A DNA stretch of 64,000 nt. It comes from Psychrobacter sp. P11F6. GTDB lineage: Bacteria; Pseudomonadota; Gammaproteobacteria; Pseudomonadales; Moraxellaceae. The notes beneath the pieces were generated by a model. That model made no database searches. It was not told the origin of the DNA and worked only from the letters and a program-made list of their open reading frames with translations. The position numbers and the translations under genes are program-made. The stretch is from positions 372,001 to 436,000 of the forward strand of contig NZ_CM003594.1 in the NCBI RefSeq assembly GCF_001435295.1. The letters run 5' to 3'. Position 1 is the stretch's first letter. Each line of letters begins with the position of its first letter. This document shows positions 17,989 to 28,315 of the stretch, one piece after another.

Positions 17989-18162
17989 ATGAATTATATT
18001 ATCGGTGCGGCACTGATTAGCACTCTTATTTTCTTTTTAGGTGCTTTATTTGTAAACGGTATTGGTGTTATACCTTCTGACAGCATTTTACAGTATAGCT
18101 GGATGATCTGGGGAGTAATGACAGCCTTATGTTATCCATTGGCCAAAAAGATCATGGCATAG
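17989..18162 (+). CDS. Small two-helix membrane protein, unknown function
   Basis: A 57-residue hydrophobic protein with two predicted membrane segments (about residues 3-22 and 36-50) and a short basic tail (AKKIMA). ATG 17989 is chosen because TAGGAA lies about six bases upstream; a longer frame from 17899 would overlap the pilin gene. I do not recognise the family. It is co-directional with the second pilin and flanked by two similar hairpins. That suggests a small membrane partner of the pilin unit or an unrelated cassette. Confidence 0.5.
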   Translation: MNYIIGAALISTLIFFLGALFVNGIGVIPSDSILQYSWMIWGVMTALCYPLAKKIMA

Positions 18163-18191
18163 ATTGTATTCGATAAAATTATGAAGAATAA

Positions 18192-18228
18192 AAAACCATT
18201 CAACGTTATCCTACCATTAAATGGTTTT
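18192..18228 (+). terminator. Hairpin after the small membrane gene
   Basis: AAAACCATT...AATGGTTTT stem, resembling the hairpin at 17934-17970. It may serve the gene ending at 18162 and lies just before the convergent fdxA. Confidence 0.5.
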
Positions 18229-18254
18229 AGTATCTAAAAATTGCTGATTATAAG

Positions 18255-18578
18255 TTACTTCTCTAAATACTGAATCTTACCTTCCACACCATCCCACTTT
18301 TCAGCTTCTGGCAATTGACCTTTCATCTCAGTGATGTTTGGCCATTTTTGCGCCAGCTCTTCGTTTAGCTGTGTGAACATCTCTTGCCCTTTTGGCACCT
18401 CATCTTCTGAGAAGATGGCATTGGCAGGGCATTCAGGCTCGCATAGTGCGCAGTCGATGCACTCGTCAGGATCGATGACGAGGAAGTTCGGGCCTTCATA
18501 AAAGCAGTCCACAGGACAGACTTCCACACAGTCGGTGTATTTGCAAAGAATGCAGTTATCTGTAACGACAAAGGTCAT
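18255..18578 (-). CDS. fdxA: Seven-iron ferredoxin FdxA
   Basis: Small cytoplasmic electron carrier with one 3Fe-4S and one 4Fe-4S cluster. The first motif is [18 protein letters not shown] and the second is [12 protein letters not shown]. The 107-residue length and the C-terminal extension after the clusters (ending KIQYLEK) are typical of the FdxA/Azotobacter FdI type. It lies downstream of mutS on the same strand, as in Pseudomonas. The specific redox partner cannot be read from the sequence. Confidence 0.93.
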   Translation of the reverse strand: MTFVVTDNCILCKYTDCVEVCPVDCFYEGPNFLVIDPDECIDCALCEPECPANAIFSEDEVPKGQEMFTQLNEELAQKWPNITEMKGQLPEAEKWDGVEGKIQYLEK

Positions 18579-18619
18579 AGTGAGGTCTACCTGTTATTGG
18601 ATTGGCTGATATAGTTCAT

Positions 18620-18715
18620 CCCTTTTAAAAGAGTTACTGTGCTCACCGCGCGTGAAGTATTATTGATACATCTGCACTTGGTTGCCTTGATCTTCTTTTA
18701 AAGTGAATCAACGAT
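18620..18715. repeat. Diverged member of an intergenic repeat family
   Basis: Shares ordered blocks with 43735-43833: TGAAGTATT, then TGGTT-CCTTG, then CTTCTTTTAAA and GAATC. Its ends are degenerate. It lies between mutS and fdxA. Confidence 0.45.
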
Positions 18716-18784
18716 AAGGGCTACATAGAATAGTTGGAAAATAAGGCACATTTTAACGCCTTTACGACTAATTGACAATTCCCT

Positions 18785-21700
18785 TTAATGACTAATGATT
18801 TTCTTCAAATGATAGAGCAAATCATGGGCTTGCTTTGGCGTTAAGGTATCAGGATTAATTGCATTTAGTTCATCTTGTAAGCTAAACAAATGATTTTGTT
18901 GTGGAATATTACCTGATTTTTGAGTTTGAGTAGTATTACTGATACTTACACCTTCTACTTTACTCTCATGATTTTGCAGCTGTTTATCGTTTAACGACTT
19001 AGCTAATTCATTTTTGTCATCAACGGTTCTTACGCTTTCTGCCTTAATAGGGTCTAATTTTAAGTTATCTGCTAAGTAGCGCTTGGCTTCATCCAGTACT
19101 TGGGTAGGAATCCCTGCCATTTTTGCTACATGCAGACCAAAGCTAGAACTTGCGGCACCATCTTTGATTTGATGCAGTAGGAGCAGCTGACCATCGATTT
19201 CACTGGCGGCGACATGGACGTTGCGGATAAGTTTGTCATTGCTGCCACTGCTTTCTTTATAGTCTTCCGCCAATTTTGTCAGTTCAAAGTAGTGGGTGGC
19301 AAATAATGTCAGGCAGCCAATCTCGACCAATCGATTAACGCAAGCATGAGCAATGGCTAAACCGTCAGTGGTCGCTGTGCCGCGTCCGACTTCATCCATC
19401 AGTACCAGCGATTTATTGGTTGCTTGATTGAGAATATTAGCCGTCTCAATCATCTCTACCATAAAGGTGGATTTGCCGCCCGCCAAATCATCAGCCGAGC
19501 CAATACGGGTAAAGATACGGTCGATATCACCAATATGTGCACGCGCTGCTGGCACAAAGCTGCCGCAATGAGCAAGCAGGACAATCAATGCAGTTTGGCG
19601 CATATAGGTGGATTTACCACCCATATTAGGACCAGTAATCATCAACAGTCTTTCAGGGTTTTCATCACTGCCTAATGCACAATCATTAGCGACAAAATGG
19701 CAGCTATGCTTGGCAGGAGTATTGCTGTGAGTATGAACAGGGTTTAGTGCGGCTTCGACGACGACATGACGACCTGCTTTGATATCGATACTGGTTTGAT
19801 TGTTATTATTCAAGCCATTTTTTAAGTGACTGTTTTTTAAGCCGCTATCTTCTTTTGAGTCGTTACTCATGACTGGACGCTGCCAGTTATAAATAATTGC
19901 AAGCTGTGCCCAATTACTGAGCACATCTATTTGCGCAACCGCAGCGCTTAGTTGTTGCAGTTCGGCTAAATGGTTGCTGAGCTCAGTTAAGAGTTCGTGA
20001 TACAGCTGCTTTTCACGAGTCAATGCTAAGCTTTGCGCGCTTAGATATTCTGTCTCAACTTCTTTTAGCTTATCAGTGATAAATCGCTCGCTGCTTTTCA
20101 GCGTTTGCCGCCGGATAAAATGCGCTGGTGCATTCTTTGCTTGCATTTTAGGCAATTCAAAATAAAAGCCGCTCACTTTATTAAAGCCTACTTTTAGACT
20201 GGGTAATTGACTCTCTTGACGCGCGCGTTCTACCATCTCATCCAAAGTCACTTGGATATTGTCATGCAGATGCGTCAGGCGATCAAACTCAGCATCGTAA
20301 CCTGCGGCGAGCATGCCGCCATCACGAATATGAGCAGGCGGCTCGGCAATAATAGCGCGCTCAATCAGCTCAGCGAGGGACTGTATGGCAGGTAACTGCG
20401 CAGGCAATTGTTGCATTAGCATCGGCAACAGTCCTGCTTGCTTATGGCAAATACCTGCATTTGTCAGTAGCGTCGTAAGCTGGGCGCTACTAGCAATACC
20501 CTCAGCAAGTTTACGCAGGTCACGCGGCTTAGCACTCATTAGCCCAATACGGCTACTAATACGTTCCATATCACCGATAGCGTTTAAGGTTTCGCGTATG
20601 TTTTGAACGGATACGCTATTTTCTAGGTGTTGAGCAGAATATTCAGTATTGACAGAGAGATCACTGTTCTTTAGTAAACTAGCTATCGCATCTAAGCGCA
20701 TATTAATGCGCGAATGCTGACGCAATGGGCGTTTCATTTGCTGCACCAGTAAGCGTCGACCCATCGGTGTTTGACAATGATTGAGGACAGATATTAATGA
20801 CGTACCATTACTGCTAACGGGGGTAAATAGCTCAAGATTTTGCTGACTATTGGCATCAATAATTAAATAATCGTCACTGTACTCAATGATCAGCTGATTA
20901 AGTTGTGGCACATGACGCTGCTGAGTTTGCCGCGCATAATGTATGAGCGCCGCACAGCTAGATTGGGCAAGAAGTGCGTCATTGATTCCTAGTCCCTCAA
21001 GGCGCTGCACGTCAAACTGTTGGCAAAGAGTTGCGCTGGCATGCTCACGGTGGAAGTCATTTTCCGCCACTTCGATAATCGGACAGTCGAGATGTTGACG
21101 TAGCCACAGCGTCCAATCTTCGCCGATACGGTCGTTAAGTGCTTCGCTAATGATACATTCACTAGGCGCAAAGCGTGCCAACACCGTCAGCATTTGTGTT
21201 TGCAAATTTTTGATATCATCAGGGCTGTTATTATAGCTGGCACTAAGCGTTTGCGTCGTTAGTGTTCCAGCAGCTAAATCCATTTGGCTAATGGCAGCGT
21301 GCACAGGTTGTTTGCTGTTCGATTTAGGTATTTCGATATCAATGGCGACCACAGTTGGCGTATGATTGGGCGCAATTAAAGCATCATCAGTAATTGTCCC
21401 TGCGGTCAGCGTTTTAACCACTTCACGGCGCATAATACTGCCAGCAGCAGATTTGCTTTTATCTTTTTTCTGCTTATCGCCCATCGTCGGAGCATTGGAC
21501 GGGTTATTCGTGTTGTCAGTGCCAGTGGCTGATTCGTCAATTTGCTCACACACAACGACGGTTTGCCCAGCAGCTATCAACCTTGCCATGTAGCTATCGG
21601 CCGCATGAAAAGGCACACCTGCCATGGCAATGGTATTGCCCGCTTTATCCGTACCACGGCGAGTCAAGGTGATGTCTAATATTTGTGCCGCGCGCTTGGC

Positions 21701-21943
21701 ATCATCAAAAAATAACTCATAAAAATCACCCATGCGGTACAGCAGTAACGCTTGTGGATAGTTGGCTTTCATGGTTAGATATTGCACCATCATCGGCGTA
21801 TGATCTGCCAAGTGATAAACGGCATCGCCTACCATCAACTGATCGGAGGTCAAAGGTGTCGCGGTCTGTTGTTTTGATATTGCGTACTTCGACGGAGTAG
21901 TTTTTTCGGCGTTAAGGTTTTGAGCGGATGGCTTAGCGGTCAT
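18785..21943 (-). CDS. mutS: DNA mismatch repair protein MutS
   Basis: Mismatch-recognition ATPase. The DNA-probing motif [11 protein letters not shown] lies near residue 72. The ATPase site [14 protein letters not shown] is near 766-779, followed by [16 protein letters not shown] and the ATHYFELT switch. At 1052 residues it is about 200 longer than usual. The excess lies in a 35-residue N-terminal extension, a polar insert in the mismatch domain ([11 protein letters not shown]...KKDKSKS), an Asn-rich insert before the ATPase ([11 protein letters not shown]), and a long polar linker before the C-terminal helices ([19 protein letters not shown]). The conserved domains are intact, so it should be functional. 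fdxA follows on the same strand. Confidence 0.95.
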   Translation of the reverse strand: MTAKPSAQNLNAEKTTPSKYAISKQQTATPLTSDQLMVGDAVYHLADHTPMMVQYLTMKANYPQALLLYRMGDFYELFFDDAKRAAQILDITLTRRGTDKAGNTIAMAGVPFHAADSYMARLIAAGQTVVVCEQIDESATGTDNTNNPSNAPTMGDKQKKDKSKSAAGSIMRREVVKTLTAGTITDDALIAPNHTPTVVAIDIEIPKSNSKQPVHAAISQMDLAAGTLTTQTLSASYNNSPDDIKNLQTQMLTVLARFAPSECIISEALNDRIGEDWTLWLRQHLDCPIIEVAENDFHREHASATLCQQFDVQRLEGLGINDALLAQSSCAALIHYARQTQQRHVPQLNQLIIEYSDDYLIIDANSQQNLELFTPVSSNGTSLISVLNHCQTPMGRRLLVQQMKRPLRQHSRINMRLDAIASLLKNSDLSVNTEYSAQHLENSVSVQNIRETLNAIGDMERISSRIGLMSAKPRDLRKLAEGIASSAQLTTLLTNAGICHKQAGLLPMLMQQLPAQLPAIQSLAELIERAIIAEPPAHIRDGGMLAAGYDAEFDRLTHLHDNIQVTLDEMVERARQESQLPSLKVGFNKVSGFYFELPKMQAKNAPAHFIRRQTLKSSERFITDKLKEVETEYLSAQSLALTREKQLYHELLTELSNHLAELQQLSAAVAQIDVLSNWAQLAIIYNWQRPVMSNDSKEDSGLKNSHLKNGLNNNNQTSIDIKAGRHVVVEAALNPVHTHSNTPAKHSCHFVANDCALGSDENPERLLMITGPNMGGKSTYMRQTALIVLLAHCGSFVPAARAHIGDIDRIFTRIGSADDLAGGKSTFMVEMIETANILNQATNKSLVLMDEVGRGTATTDGLAIAHACVNRLVEIGCLTLFATHYFELTKLAEDYKESSGSNDKLIRNVHVAASEIDGQLLLLHQIKDGAASSSFGLHVAKMAGIPTQVLDEAKRYLADNLKLDPIKAESVRTVDDKNELAKSLNDKQLQNHESKVEGVSISNTTQTQKSGNIPQQNHLFSLQDELNAINPDTLTPKQAHDLLYHLKKIISH

Positions 21944-22250
21944 GCAGAGTCTCTTATAATGCTTAAATGGGTTTTTAGTCAGCTGGCGTTAAATGGACGA
22001 CGGTATATACAGATCAGCGTAAAAAAATAGATGAGAAAAACACTCGCTTATGAGTGGTTAATTTGCAAGATTCTGGTTGATTTTTACCAAAATAGCTTTA
22101 TTAAAGGGTCATCATAGCGCGCAAATTTAGCAGTCGAAAAACTAAGAAGTGTGAAAGTGTAATTACTATTTTAGCACGTCCTGCCGCGCTTTTACGTCGG
22201 CAAATATCTACTCGCTGCCCTTGTATCCATCGGCGTCATAACCATATATA

Positions 22251-22364
22251 ATGACGTCACACTTAATTGGGCGATACTTCATTAGGCGACACTTCATTGG
22301 GCAGTACCTTATTAATCAGTACTTTGTTAAGAGGTGCTTTGTTAACAAAAGGTACTTAGTCAGG
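22251..22364 (+). CDS. Candidate 37-codon leader ORF upstream of secA
   Basis: An ATG frame (MTSHLIGRYFIRRHFIGQYL and onward) read from the 15-bp tandem array. It yields degenerate five-residue units such as IGRYF, IRRHF, IGQYL, INQYF and VKRCF. It is very basic and hydrophobic, and ends 85 bases before secA. No Shine-Dalgarno sequence precedes it, so translation is doubtful. It is recorded because secA is controlled by an upstream translated ORF (SecM) in enterobacteria. There is no sequence likeness to SecM. Confidence 0.2.
22267..22356. repeat. 15-bp imperfect tandem array upstream of secA
   Basis: Six consecutive 15-base units, the first TTGGGCGATACTTCA, then TTAGGCGACACTTCA, TTGGGCAGTACCTTA and three more diverged copies, each beginning TTA or TTG. 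Confidence 0.8.
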
Positions 22365-22449
22365 TGATGACTGTAATGACAAGGCGGCAGCGGGCGAAGC
22401 TTTGGCTAATGCGCACTAATTATCGAATATTTCCATAGGTCAAAAAATT

Positions 22450-25227
22450 ATGTTATCAAAGATTATAGGCAGTGTGGTTGGCACTAAAAATGACCGCGAA
22501 TTAAAGCGCATGCGCAAAGTGGTCAGCAAAATCAACGCACAAGAGGCTGCGGTACAAGCCCTATCTGATGAGCAATTACAACAAAAAACCGAAGAGTTTA
22601 AAGCACGACACCAACAAGGTGAAAGCTTAGATTCACTACTACCAGAAGCGTTTGCCGTCTGCCGTGAAGCGTCATTACGCGTCAATGGTATGCGTCATTA
22701 TGATGTGCAGCTGATCGGTGGTATCACCTTGCACGAAGGCAAAATCGCTGAGATGAAAACGGGCGAAGGTAAAACCCTGATGGGTACTTTGGCGATGTAC
22801 CTCAATGCCATCAGCGGCAAGGGCGTGCATCTGGTTACGGTCAACGATTATTTGGCGGCGCGTGATGCTGAATTGAACCGTCCATTATTTGGCTTTTTGG
22901 GCATGACCGTCGGTGTCATTTATTCGCAGCAGCCGCCGCAAGAAAAAATCGCCGCTTATCAAGCGGATATCACTTACGGTACCAATAACGAATACGGCTT
23001 TGATTATCTGCGCGATAACATGGTCTTTAGTTTAAAAGAGAAAAAGCAGCGTCCATTAAACTTCTGTATTATCGATGAAATTGACTCTATCTTAATCGAT
23101 GAGGCTCGTACGCCGCTAATTATCTCAGGTCAAGCTGAAGATTCTTCACGTATGTACGCGCTGATTAATACCATTATCCCGGTGCTGATTCGCTCAAAAG
23201 ACGAAGAGGCCAATAAGAATAACGAAGAAGAAGATTTCTGGATTGATGAAAAAAATCGTCAAATCGAAATCAGTGAAAAAGGTTATGAAAAAATTGAGCG
23301 CTTCTTAATCGAAGTCGGTGAGTTGGGTGAAAATGAAAGTTTATACAGCCCAAGCCGTTTGCCATTATTGGCTCACGTACAAGCTGCCATTCGCGCCCAT
23401 CATGTATTTGTTAAAAACGTCCACTATATCGTCGATGATGGTGAAGTGGTTATCGTTGATGAAAACACGGGTCGTACCATGCCGGGTCGCCGTTGGTCAG
23501 AAGGTCTGCATCAAGCGGTAGAAGCCAAAGAAAACGTCGAAATTCAAGCAGAAAACCAAACGCTTGCGACCACGACGTTCCAGAACTACTTCCGTTTGTA
23601 TGAAAAATTATCAGGCATGACAGGTACCGCTGATACCGAAGCAGCAGAATTTAAATCAACTTATGACTTAGATGTCATCGTGATTCCAACGCACGAGCCG
23701 ATTGCTCGTATCGATATGGATGACCAGATTTTCTTAACCAAGCTAGGCAAATACAAAGGTATCATTCGCGAAATCAAAGAGATTCAAGCAAAAGGTGCCC
23801 CAGTATTGGTTGGTACGGCGACGATTGAAGCCAGTGAAGAGTTGTCTTACTTGCTCGATCAAGAAGGCGTCAAGCATAACGTTCTCAACGCCAAACAACA
23901 CGAACGTGAAGCCGAAATCATCGCGCAGGCGGGTAGTCCAAAGGCTGTGACGATCGCGACCAACATGGCAGGTCGTGGTACCGATATTATCCTTGGTGGT
24001 AACTGGCAGTCGTTTATTGAAGATATCGATTCGGTCAGTCCTGAAGAAATGGCACGCCTAAAAGCAGAATGGCAAGTCAAACATGACCAAGTGGTTGCGG
24101 CTGGCGGTTTGCATATCATTGGTTCTGAGCGCCATGAATCACGTCGTATCGATAACCAATTACGTGGTCGTGCCGGTCGTCAAGGCGATCCTGGGATGTC
24201 GCGTTTCTTTTTATCGCTCGAAGATGACTTGATGCGTATCTTTGCTGGTGACCGCGTTGTAAATATGATGCGTGCCATGGGTCTTAAAGAAGATGAAGCC
24301 ATTGAGCATAAGATGGTCTCAAAATCGATTGAAAATGCCCAAGGTAAAGTAGAAAGCCGCGATTTTGATGCGCGTAAAAATCTGTTGAAATATGATGACG
24401 TCGCCAATGAGCAGCGTAAAGTGATCTATGGTCAGCGTGATGACTTGCTAGCAGAGATGGACTTGCTTGAAGCCATTGAGATTATGCACGAAGAAGTTTA
24501 TAACGCCATGATTAACCAGTTTATTCCGCCAGGTTCTATCGATGACCAATGGAATATTGATGGCTTAGAAGACGAGCTTGAAAATGAATTTAAGATTGCG
24601 ATGCCGATCAATGATTGGCTCGATGAAGATCGTCGCTTAGATGAAGAAGGCTTACGTGCCAAAATCATCCAAACGGCTATCGATCGCTATCATAGCCGCC
24701 GTGAGCAGATGGGCGAAAAAGATGCTGCCCAGCTTGAGCGTCACTTTATGCTGCAAAGTTTAGACAAGCACTGGAAAGAACATTTGACCCAAATGGATCA
24801 GCTGCGTAAAGGCATTCATCTGCGTGGTTATGCACAGAAAAACCCTGAGCAAGAATATAAGCGTGAATCATTTGAGCTGTTCCAAATGATGCTTGGCGCA
24901 ATTAAATCTGAGACCGTTCAAGATTTATCACGTGTCCATATTCCGACTAAAGAAGAGCTAGAAGCGCTGGAAATACAGCAGCGTGAGAATGCTGCTCATA
25001 TGCAAATGCAGTTCGAGCATAGTGATATTGATAATATGGATAGCGGAGCTGAAAAAGCCGCCGCGCAAAATCGTAATCTTGCTGGTAGTGCGGTCGCAGG
25101 TGCTATTGTGGGTAGTGGTAATAATGCCAATGAGGCAGACCCATACGCTGGTATGAATATCAGTCGTAACGCCCCATGTCCTTGTGGTTCAGGCCTTAAG
25201 TACAAGCAATGTCATGGTAAAATATAG
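22450..25227 (+). CDS. secA: Preprotein translocase ATPase SecA
   Basis: Motor ATPase that drives preproteins through SecYEG. The Walker A motif is MKTGEGKT (near residue 100) and the Walker B region is [17 protein letters not shown]. The helicase-like motifs [17 protein letters not shown] and [25 protein letters not shown] are all present. The C-terminal zinc-binding SEC-C tail [14 protein letters not shown] binds SecB and phospholipid. The 925-residue length is normal. It is followed by a strong terminator. The repeat-bearing leader is described separately. Confidence 0.97.
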   Translation: MLSKIIGSVVGTKNDRELKRMRKVVSKINAQEAAVQALSDEQLQQKTEEFKARHQQGESLDSLLPEAFAVCREASLRVNGMRHYDVQLIGGITLHEGKIAEMKTGEGKTLMGTLAMYLNAISGKGVHLVTVNDYLAARDAELNRPLFGFLGMTVGVIYSQQPPQEKIAAYQADITYGTNNEYGFDYLRDNMVFSLKEKKQRPLNFCIIDEIDSILIDEARTPLIISGQAEDSSRMYALINTIIPVLIRSKDEEANKNNEEEDFWIDEKNRQIEISEKGYEKIERFLIEVGELGENESLYSPSRLPLLAHVQAAIRAHHVFVKNVHYIVDDGEVVIVDENTGRTMPGRRWSEGLHQAVEAKENVEIQAENQTLATTTFQNYFRLYEKLSGMTGTADTEAAEFKSTYDLDVIVIPTHEPIARIDMDDQIFLTKLGKYKGIIREIKEIQAKGAPVLVGTATIEASEELSYLLDQEGVKHNVLNAKQHEREAEIIAQAGSPKAVTIATNMAGRGTDIILGGNWQSFIEDIDSVSPEEMARLKAEWQVKHDQVVAAGGLHIIGSERHESRRIDNQLRGRAGRQGDPGMSRFFLSLEDDLMRIFAGDRVVNMMRAMGLKEDEAIEHKMVSKSIENAQGKVESRDFDARKNLLKYDDVANEQRKVIYGQRDDLLAEMDLLEAIEIMHEEVYNAMINQFIPPGSIDDQWNIDGLEDELENEFKIAMPINDWLDEDRRLDEEGLRAKIIQTAIDRYHSRREQMGEKDAAQLERHFMLQSLDKHWKEHLTQMDQLRKGIHLRGYAQKNPEQEYKRESFELFQMMLGAIKSETVQDLSRVHIPTKEELEALEIQQRENAAHMQMQFEHSDIDNMDSGAEKAAAQNRNLAGSAVAGAIVGSGNNANEADPYAGMNISRNAPCPCGSGLKYKQCHGKI

Positions 25228-25299
25228 CATTCATAAGCGAATATTGATAATAAACAGCTAAGCATTGCTGCTCATATATCTTTAATATTCGTTAGTTTC

Positions 25300-25334
25300 A
25301 AAAGCCCTTATCTAAAGTAGATAAGGGCTTTTCT
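25300..25334 (+). terminator. Terminator after secA
   Basis: A 14-bp stem AAAAGCCCTTATCT / AGATAAGGGCTTTT with a T-rich tail. Confidence 0.85.
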
Positions 25335-25360
25335 GTATTTGCTCATATTCTTTGTCTCTA

Positions 25361-25385
25361 CATTATCTTGAATCGACTATATTTT
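25361..25385. repeat. Solo end of the palindromic dispersed repeat
   Basis: ATTATCTTGAATCGACTATAT matches the complement of the left end of the element at 1451-1559 with about two mismatches. No partner end is apparent nearby. Confidence 0.4.
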
Positions 25386-25514
25386 TTGTAGGCAGTAAAG
25401 TTGACTCTTCACAAATGTGTTGGCTATATTTCGTATTGATTACTTACAAATTCAACATAGGCGTGAATTTATGGGCACGTTATAGTGTTTAACATATTCA
25501 TTGGGGAAAGTGTT

Positions 25515-26048
25515 ATGACTATAGAATTATTAAAAAAATTGCGTACTTCTGTGGCGCTGACTGGCTTACTTGCTGGCGTTCTGACGCTTAGTGCTTGTCA
25601 GCAACAGTCAGAGACAGAAGCGGGTATAGATGATGGTGCTCATAGCGAAGAAACGGTGCCGATGTCCGCTGAACCTGCTGAGCCTAATGAGGTGGTTGTT
25701 GATACAGCGGATGCATCGCTCAGTGAAGTACAGGATGATACCGTAGCTTCGGTAAATAGTGGCGTCAGTCAAATAGCCTATCTGTGCTCACCTGAGCTGA
25801 AAGTTAATGCAACTTATAAAGAAGATGCCAAACAAGTAGTCATCGCGACTGATACGGGTACAGTGACATTAAATAAAACTAATGATGCCAGTAATCCAGA
25901 AGTGTTTGAAGTAGCAACCGCTATTGATGGCAGTCAGGGCTTTACCCAGTGGCGTGTAGCACATGAAGCGCGTGAGACGGGTGTGATGCGTACAGCAGGT
26001 GCAGATGCGGCTAATGTCAGCACTTATGAATGTAAAAAAACCTCATAA
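25515..26048 (+). CDS. Lipoprotein, possibly MliC-like lysozyme inhibitor
   Basis: The signal peptide ends in the lipobox LTLSAC, so the protein is probably lipidated. An acidic Glu/Asp-rich spacer (about 25-80) follows, then a compact domain of about 90 residues. Two cysteines bracket the domain (IAYLCSPE and STYECKK), and it has a conserved-looking Trp (TQWRVA). The cysteine placement resembles MliC/PliC C-type lysozyme inhibitors, but the similarity is weak and this is a guess. ATG 25515 has GGGGAAAG upstream; an earlier ATG at 25485 would bury the signal peptide. Single gene with its own terminator. Confidence 0.7.
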   Translation: MTIELLKKLRTSVALTGLLAGVLTLSACQQQSETEAGIDDGAHSEETVPMSAEPAEPNEVVVDTADASLSEVQDDTVASVNSGVSQIAYLCSPELKVNATYKEDAKQVVIATDTGTVTLNKTNDASNPEVFEVATAIDGSQGFTQWRVAHEARETGVMRTAGADAANVSTYECKKTS

Positions 26049-26065
26049 TAAGTAAGCAATCAAGG

Positions 26066-26094
26066 AAAAAGCAACGATAACGTTGCTTTTTTTA
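26066..26094. terminator. Bidirectional terminator between convergent genes
   Basis: AAAAAGCAACG-ATAA-CGTTGCTTTTTTT. It serves the lipoprotein gene and the convergent DUF2382 gene. Confidence 0.85.
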
Positions 26095-26120
26095 TGTCTG
26101 GTTTTAATGAGTCAGCAAAA

Positions 26121-26780
26121 TTATTTATGAGGAGGGGCGCTAGACTCATGTGCCAAAAATCCCTCTTCCTTCACATCTAATTCTTCATGCTTAAGCACTA
26201 CTTGGATACTATCTGTATGGGTATGAGTGGTTTTATTGATATCGATTTCTTGGATAGCATAAGTGTCTTTAGTAATGGTAGCCACTTGGCGTGATAGGAC
26301 AATTTCAATCGGTTCATCACCAATTTCGATCTGTTTGCCATTCACGGTAACGACCGCCTTGCTATCTAACGATGGCTCGACATGGCGCAATATATCCTTT
26401 TCATCATAATTGCCTGACAATAATTCCTGACTTTTCGCATCGTGGTATTCAGTGCGAATAGTAATATACTCTTCTACCAACTCAATAGGCACATCAATGG
26501 TCTTAGTACGAGCGTGCTTGGTCACCGTTACTTTACCAACATCTAAACGCTCTTTGTTGATGACAGGGCGCTCTTCTAATAGCTCCAAGTGTCCAACATT
26601 AAGATTGCTCTTATCTATGTCATTACTGCTTATATCATTACTTTCTATGTCATTAGCTACTGTGCCATTATGAGTATCAATTGGGGCAGTCATAGCGTTT
26701 GGTATCACTTGCTTGTTATGTAAACCCTCTTTTAGAAAGCTATCGTTCGGGATGTTGTCGTCGTGATTGCTAGTCATCAT
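26121..26780 (-). CDS. DUF2382 (YsnF/AvaK-type) stress-associated protein
   Basis: 219 residues. After a polar N-terminal region there is a DUF2382 domain from LELLEERPVINKERLDVGKV (about 75) to VVLKHEELDVKEEG. It includes the paired blocks typical of the domain (KTIDVPIELVEEYITI and ...ATITKDTYAIQEIDINKTT). No signal peptide or membrane segment is seen. Domain members are often stress-induced, but their molecular function is unknown. The upstream gene on the same strand has the same domain fused to a PRC barrel, so this looks like a paralogue without the barrel. A terminator between the two shows it is separately transcribed. Confidence 0.8.
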   Translation of the reverse strand: MMTSNHDDNIPNDSFLKEGLHNKQVIPNAMTAPIDTHNGTVANDIESNDISSNDIDKSNLNVGHLELLEERPVINKERLDVGKVTVTKHARTKTIDVPIELVEEYITIRTEYHDAKSQELLSGNYDEKDILRHVEPSLDSKAVVTVNGKQIEIGDEPIEIVLSRQVATITKDTYAIQEIDINKTTHTHTDSIQVVLKHEELDVKEEGFLAHESSAPPHK

Positions 26781-26910
26781 AATGTCCTTATCTTTAAGAA
26801 AAAATCGTTATACAATATTTTAGAGCCATTTTTGCAGATTTTGCAAGGTTAGCCTTATCAGATGTCATTAAGTATTTTTAATTCCTAAGTATTTTTGAGT
26901 ATAATAAGCA

Positions 26911-26941
26911 AAAAAAGACCAGAGGCATGCTCTGGTCTTAA
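26911..26941 (-). terminator. Terminator after the PRC/DUF2382 gene
   Basis: Stem GACCAGAG/CTCTGGTC with a T-run on the minus strand, about 100 bases past the gene at 27039-27887. Confidence 0.85.
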
Positions 26942-27038
26942 TTCACTAAGTAAAAATACTTAGCTGCTTATTACGGTCATATATTGCTTGGCGTTCTTAC
27001 TTTTTAATGACAGCCAAACAGTATGACGGTTTAGCGTA

Positions 27039-27887
27039 TTACATACCACGAGCACGGCGTACGTCTTCTGCAGTAATACCATCACGGTCGATTATGTTGC
27101 CTTCGCGGTCTACTACGTTACCATCGCGATCGATATCTAGTTCTTCACGTTGGATAGTCTCAACGATAGTTTCAGTATGACGTTCAGTAGTTTTACCGAC
27201 GTTCACTTCTTCAGATACGTAAGTGTCTTTACCAACGCGAGCACGTTCAGCCTCTAGTTCAACTTCAATGGTTTGATTGCCATCAATGTCACCGATACGG
27301 CGATCTGTTGGACGATCTACGTTAGTACGCTGTATATTAGCATGCTCTTCTTCTAGCTCGACATCGACATTGCGCTCTTCGGTCACTATATGCTTACCAA
27401 CTTTAACCAAACCTGCCACGATACGATCTTTATTGACGGTCAGGCGCTCTTCTAGTAGCTCTAGTGTGTTTGGTGCGTCATAGGCATGGTCTGCAATCTC
27501 CATACGCTCTGCAACTGGAACAGTATCAGCGACAAATGCTTGACGATCCTTTTGATACTGGTCTTTATAGCTATACTGATAATCATGGTCATATACTTCC
27601 ATGGCATCGACTTGAGACTTGGTCAAGCTGTCAAAGAATACGTCATCACCAACGATACGTGCCAAGCCAGCGGGTACTAACACTTCTTTTGAGCTGAACC
27701 AGCCACCAGCATCAACGATCAAATAACGAATGCGACCAGTGGTGTCTTCTACTAATGCACCTTCAATTTTACCGATTTTTTCTTCATTGACACCATAAGC
27801 AGTTTTACCTGTTGGGTCATAATAATCATCACCGATTAAATCTTTATGAGTAGCTTGAATATCTTTTAAACGAATTAGTTGGCTCAT
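27039..27887 (-). CDS. PRC-barrel plus DUF2382 protein
   Basis: 282 residues, soluble. The N-terminal PRC barrel (about residues 12-95) includes GKTAYGVNEEKIGKIEG and RYLIVDAGGWFSSKEVLVP. The DUF2382 domain (about 142-255) starts LELLEERLTVNKDRIVAGLV and ends ETIQREELDID. The C-terminus is three short Asp-rich tandem repeats (DRDGNVV, DREGNII, DRDGIT) encoded by 21-bp repeats. This architecture is common in stress-tolerant bacteria, where it is usually linked to desiccation, salt or oxidative stress, without a known mechanism. AAGGAAG precedes the start. Confidence 0.85.
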   Translation of the reverse strand: MSQLIRLKDIQATHKDLIGDDYYDPTGKTAYGVNEEKIGKIEGALVEDTTGRIRYLIVDAGGWFSSKEVLVPAGLARIVGDDVFFDSLTKSQVDAMEVYDHDYQYSYKDQYQKDRQAFVADTVPVAERMEIADHAYDAPNTLELLEERLTVNKDRIVAGLVKVGKHIVTEERNVDVELEEEHANIQRTNVDRPTDRRIGDIDGNQTIEVELEAERARVGKDTYVSEEVNVGKTTERHTETIVETIQREELDIDRDGNVVDREGNIIDRDGITAEDVRRARGM

Positions 27888-28315
27888 TGTTGTCTTCCTT
27901 TTTTATGAGTTAATCATTATTAATTATTTTAAAAACAATCGTTGTTTTGGAAAAGTTAAATTTCTAGTAAAAATATTTTTATAATAAAAGGTGTAGCAAG
28001 CCATGTGAGTAGCCTCTACATCGACTTGTAAGAATCTTAACATCATGATTTTCGATGAGATATATGAGCAAGGTAGCAAAGTGTGCGCTTGAAGTAATTG
28101 CGTGTAATAGGCTGTAAATGGCATAACATAGCTGGGGTCAAAGACTAACGTGTCTTTACACAGAGCAATATTTCTAGCTTATTTAAGAGTCATAGACACA
28201 GAAAAACCGCAAAGCAAATAGCGATGCGGTTCCTGATATGTTGAAAATTTTATAATAAGCAATAATGATAGAGGCTAATTTAACATATCAATCGATTAAT
28301 TAATCTACTTGAGTG
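27888..28315. other. Intergenic region between the PRC gene and the thiolase gene
   Basis: It carries the promoter of the PRC/DUF2382 gene at one end and the thiolase terminator (28203-28231) at the other. No credible gene is seen; the minus-strand ORF near 27924-28124 has no SD or recognisable features. Confidence 0.5.
28200..28231 (-). terminator. Terminator after the thiolase gene
   Basis: AACCGCA/TGCGGTT stem with T-run on the minus strand. Confidence 0.75.

Larger units (their letters stand above)
21944..22449. other. mutS-secA divergent intergenic region
   Basis: 506 bases that must carry both promoters. Besides AT-rich sequence they contain a 15-bp imperfect tandem array (22267-22356) and the 37-codon ORF over it (22251-22364). 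A small hairpin CACTC/GAGTG occurs near 22041-22056. Confidence 0.6.

Noticed and set aside
22267..22359. Second open frame of the secA-upstream array (Leu-Gly-Asp-Thr-Ser pentads)
   Set aside because: It has a stop immediately upstream and no ATG; a period-15 array keeps several frames open by chance.
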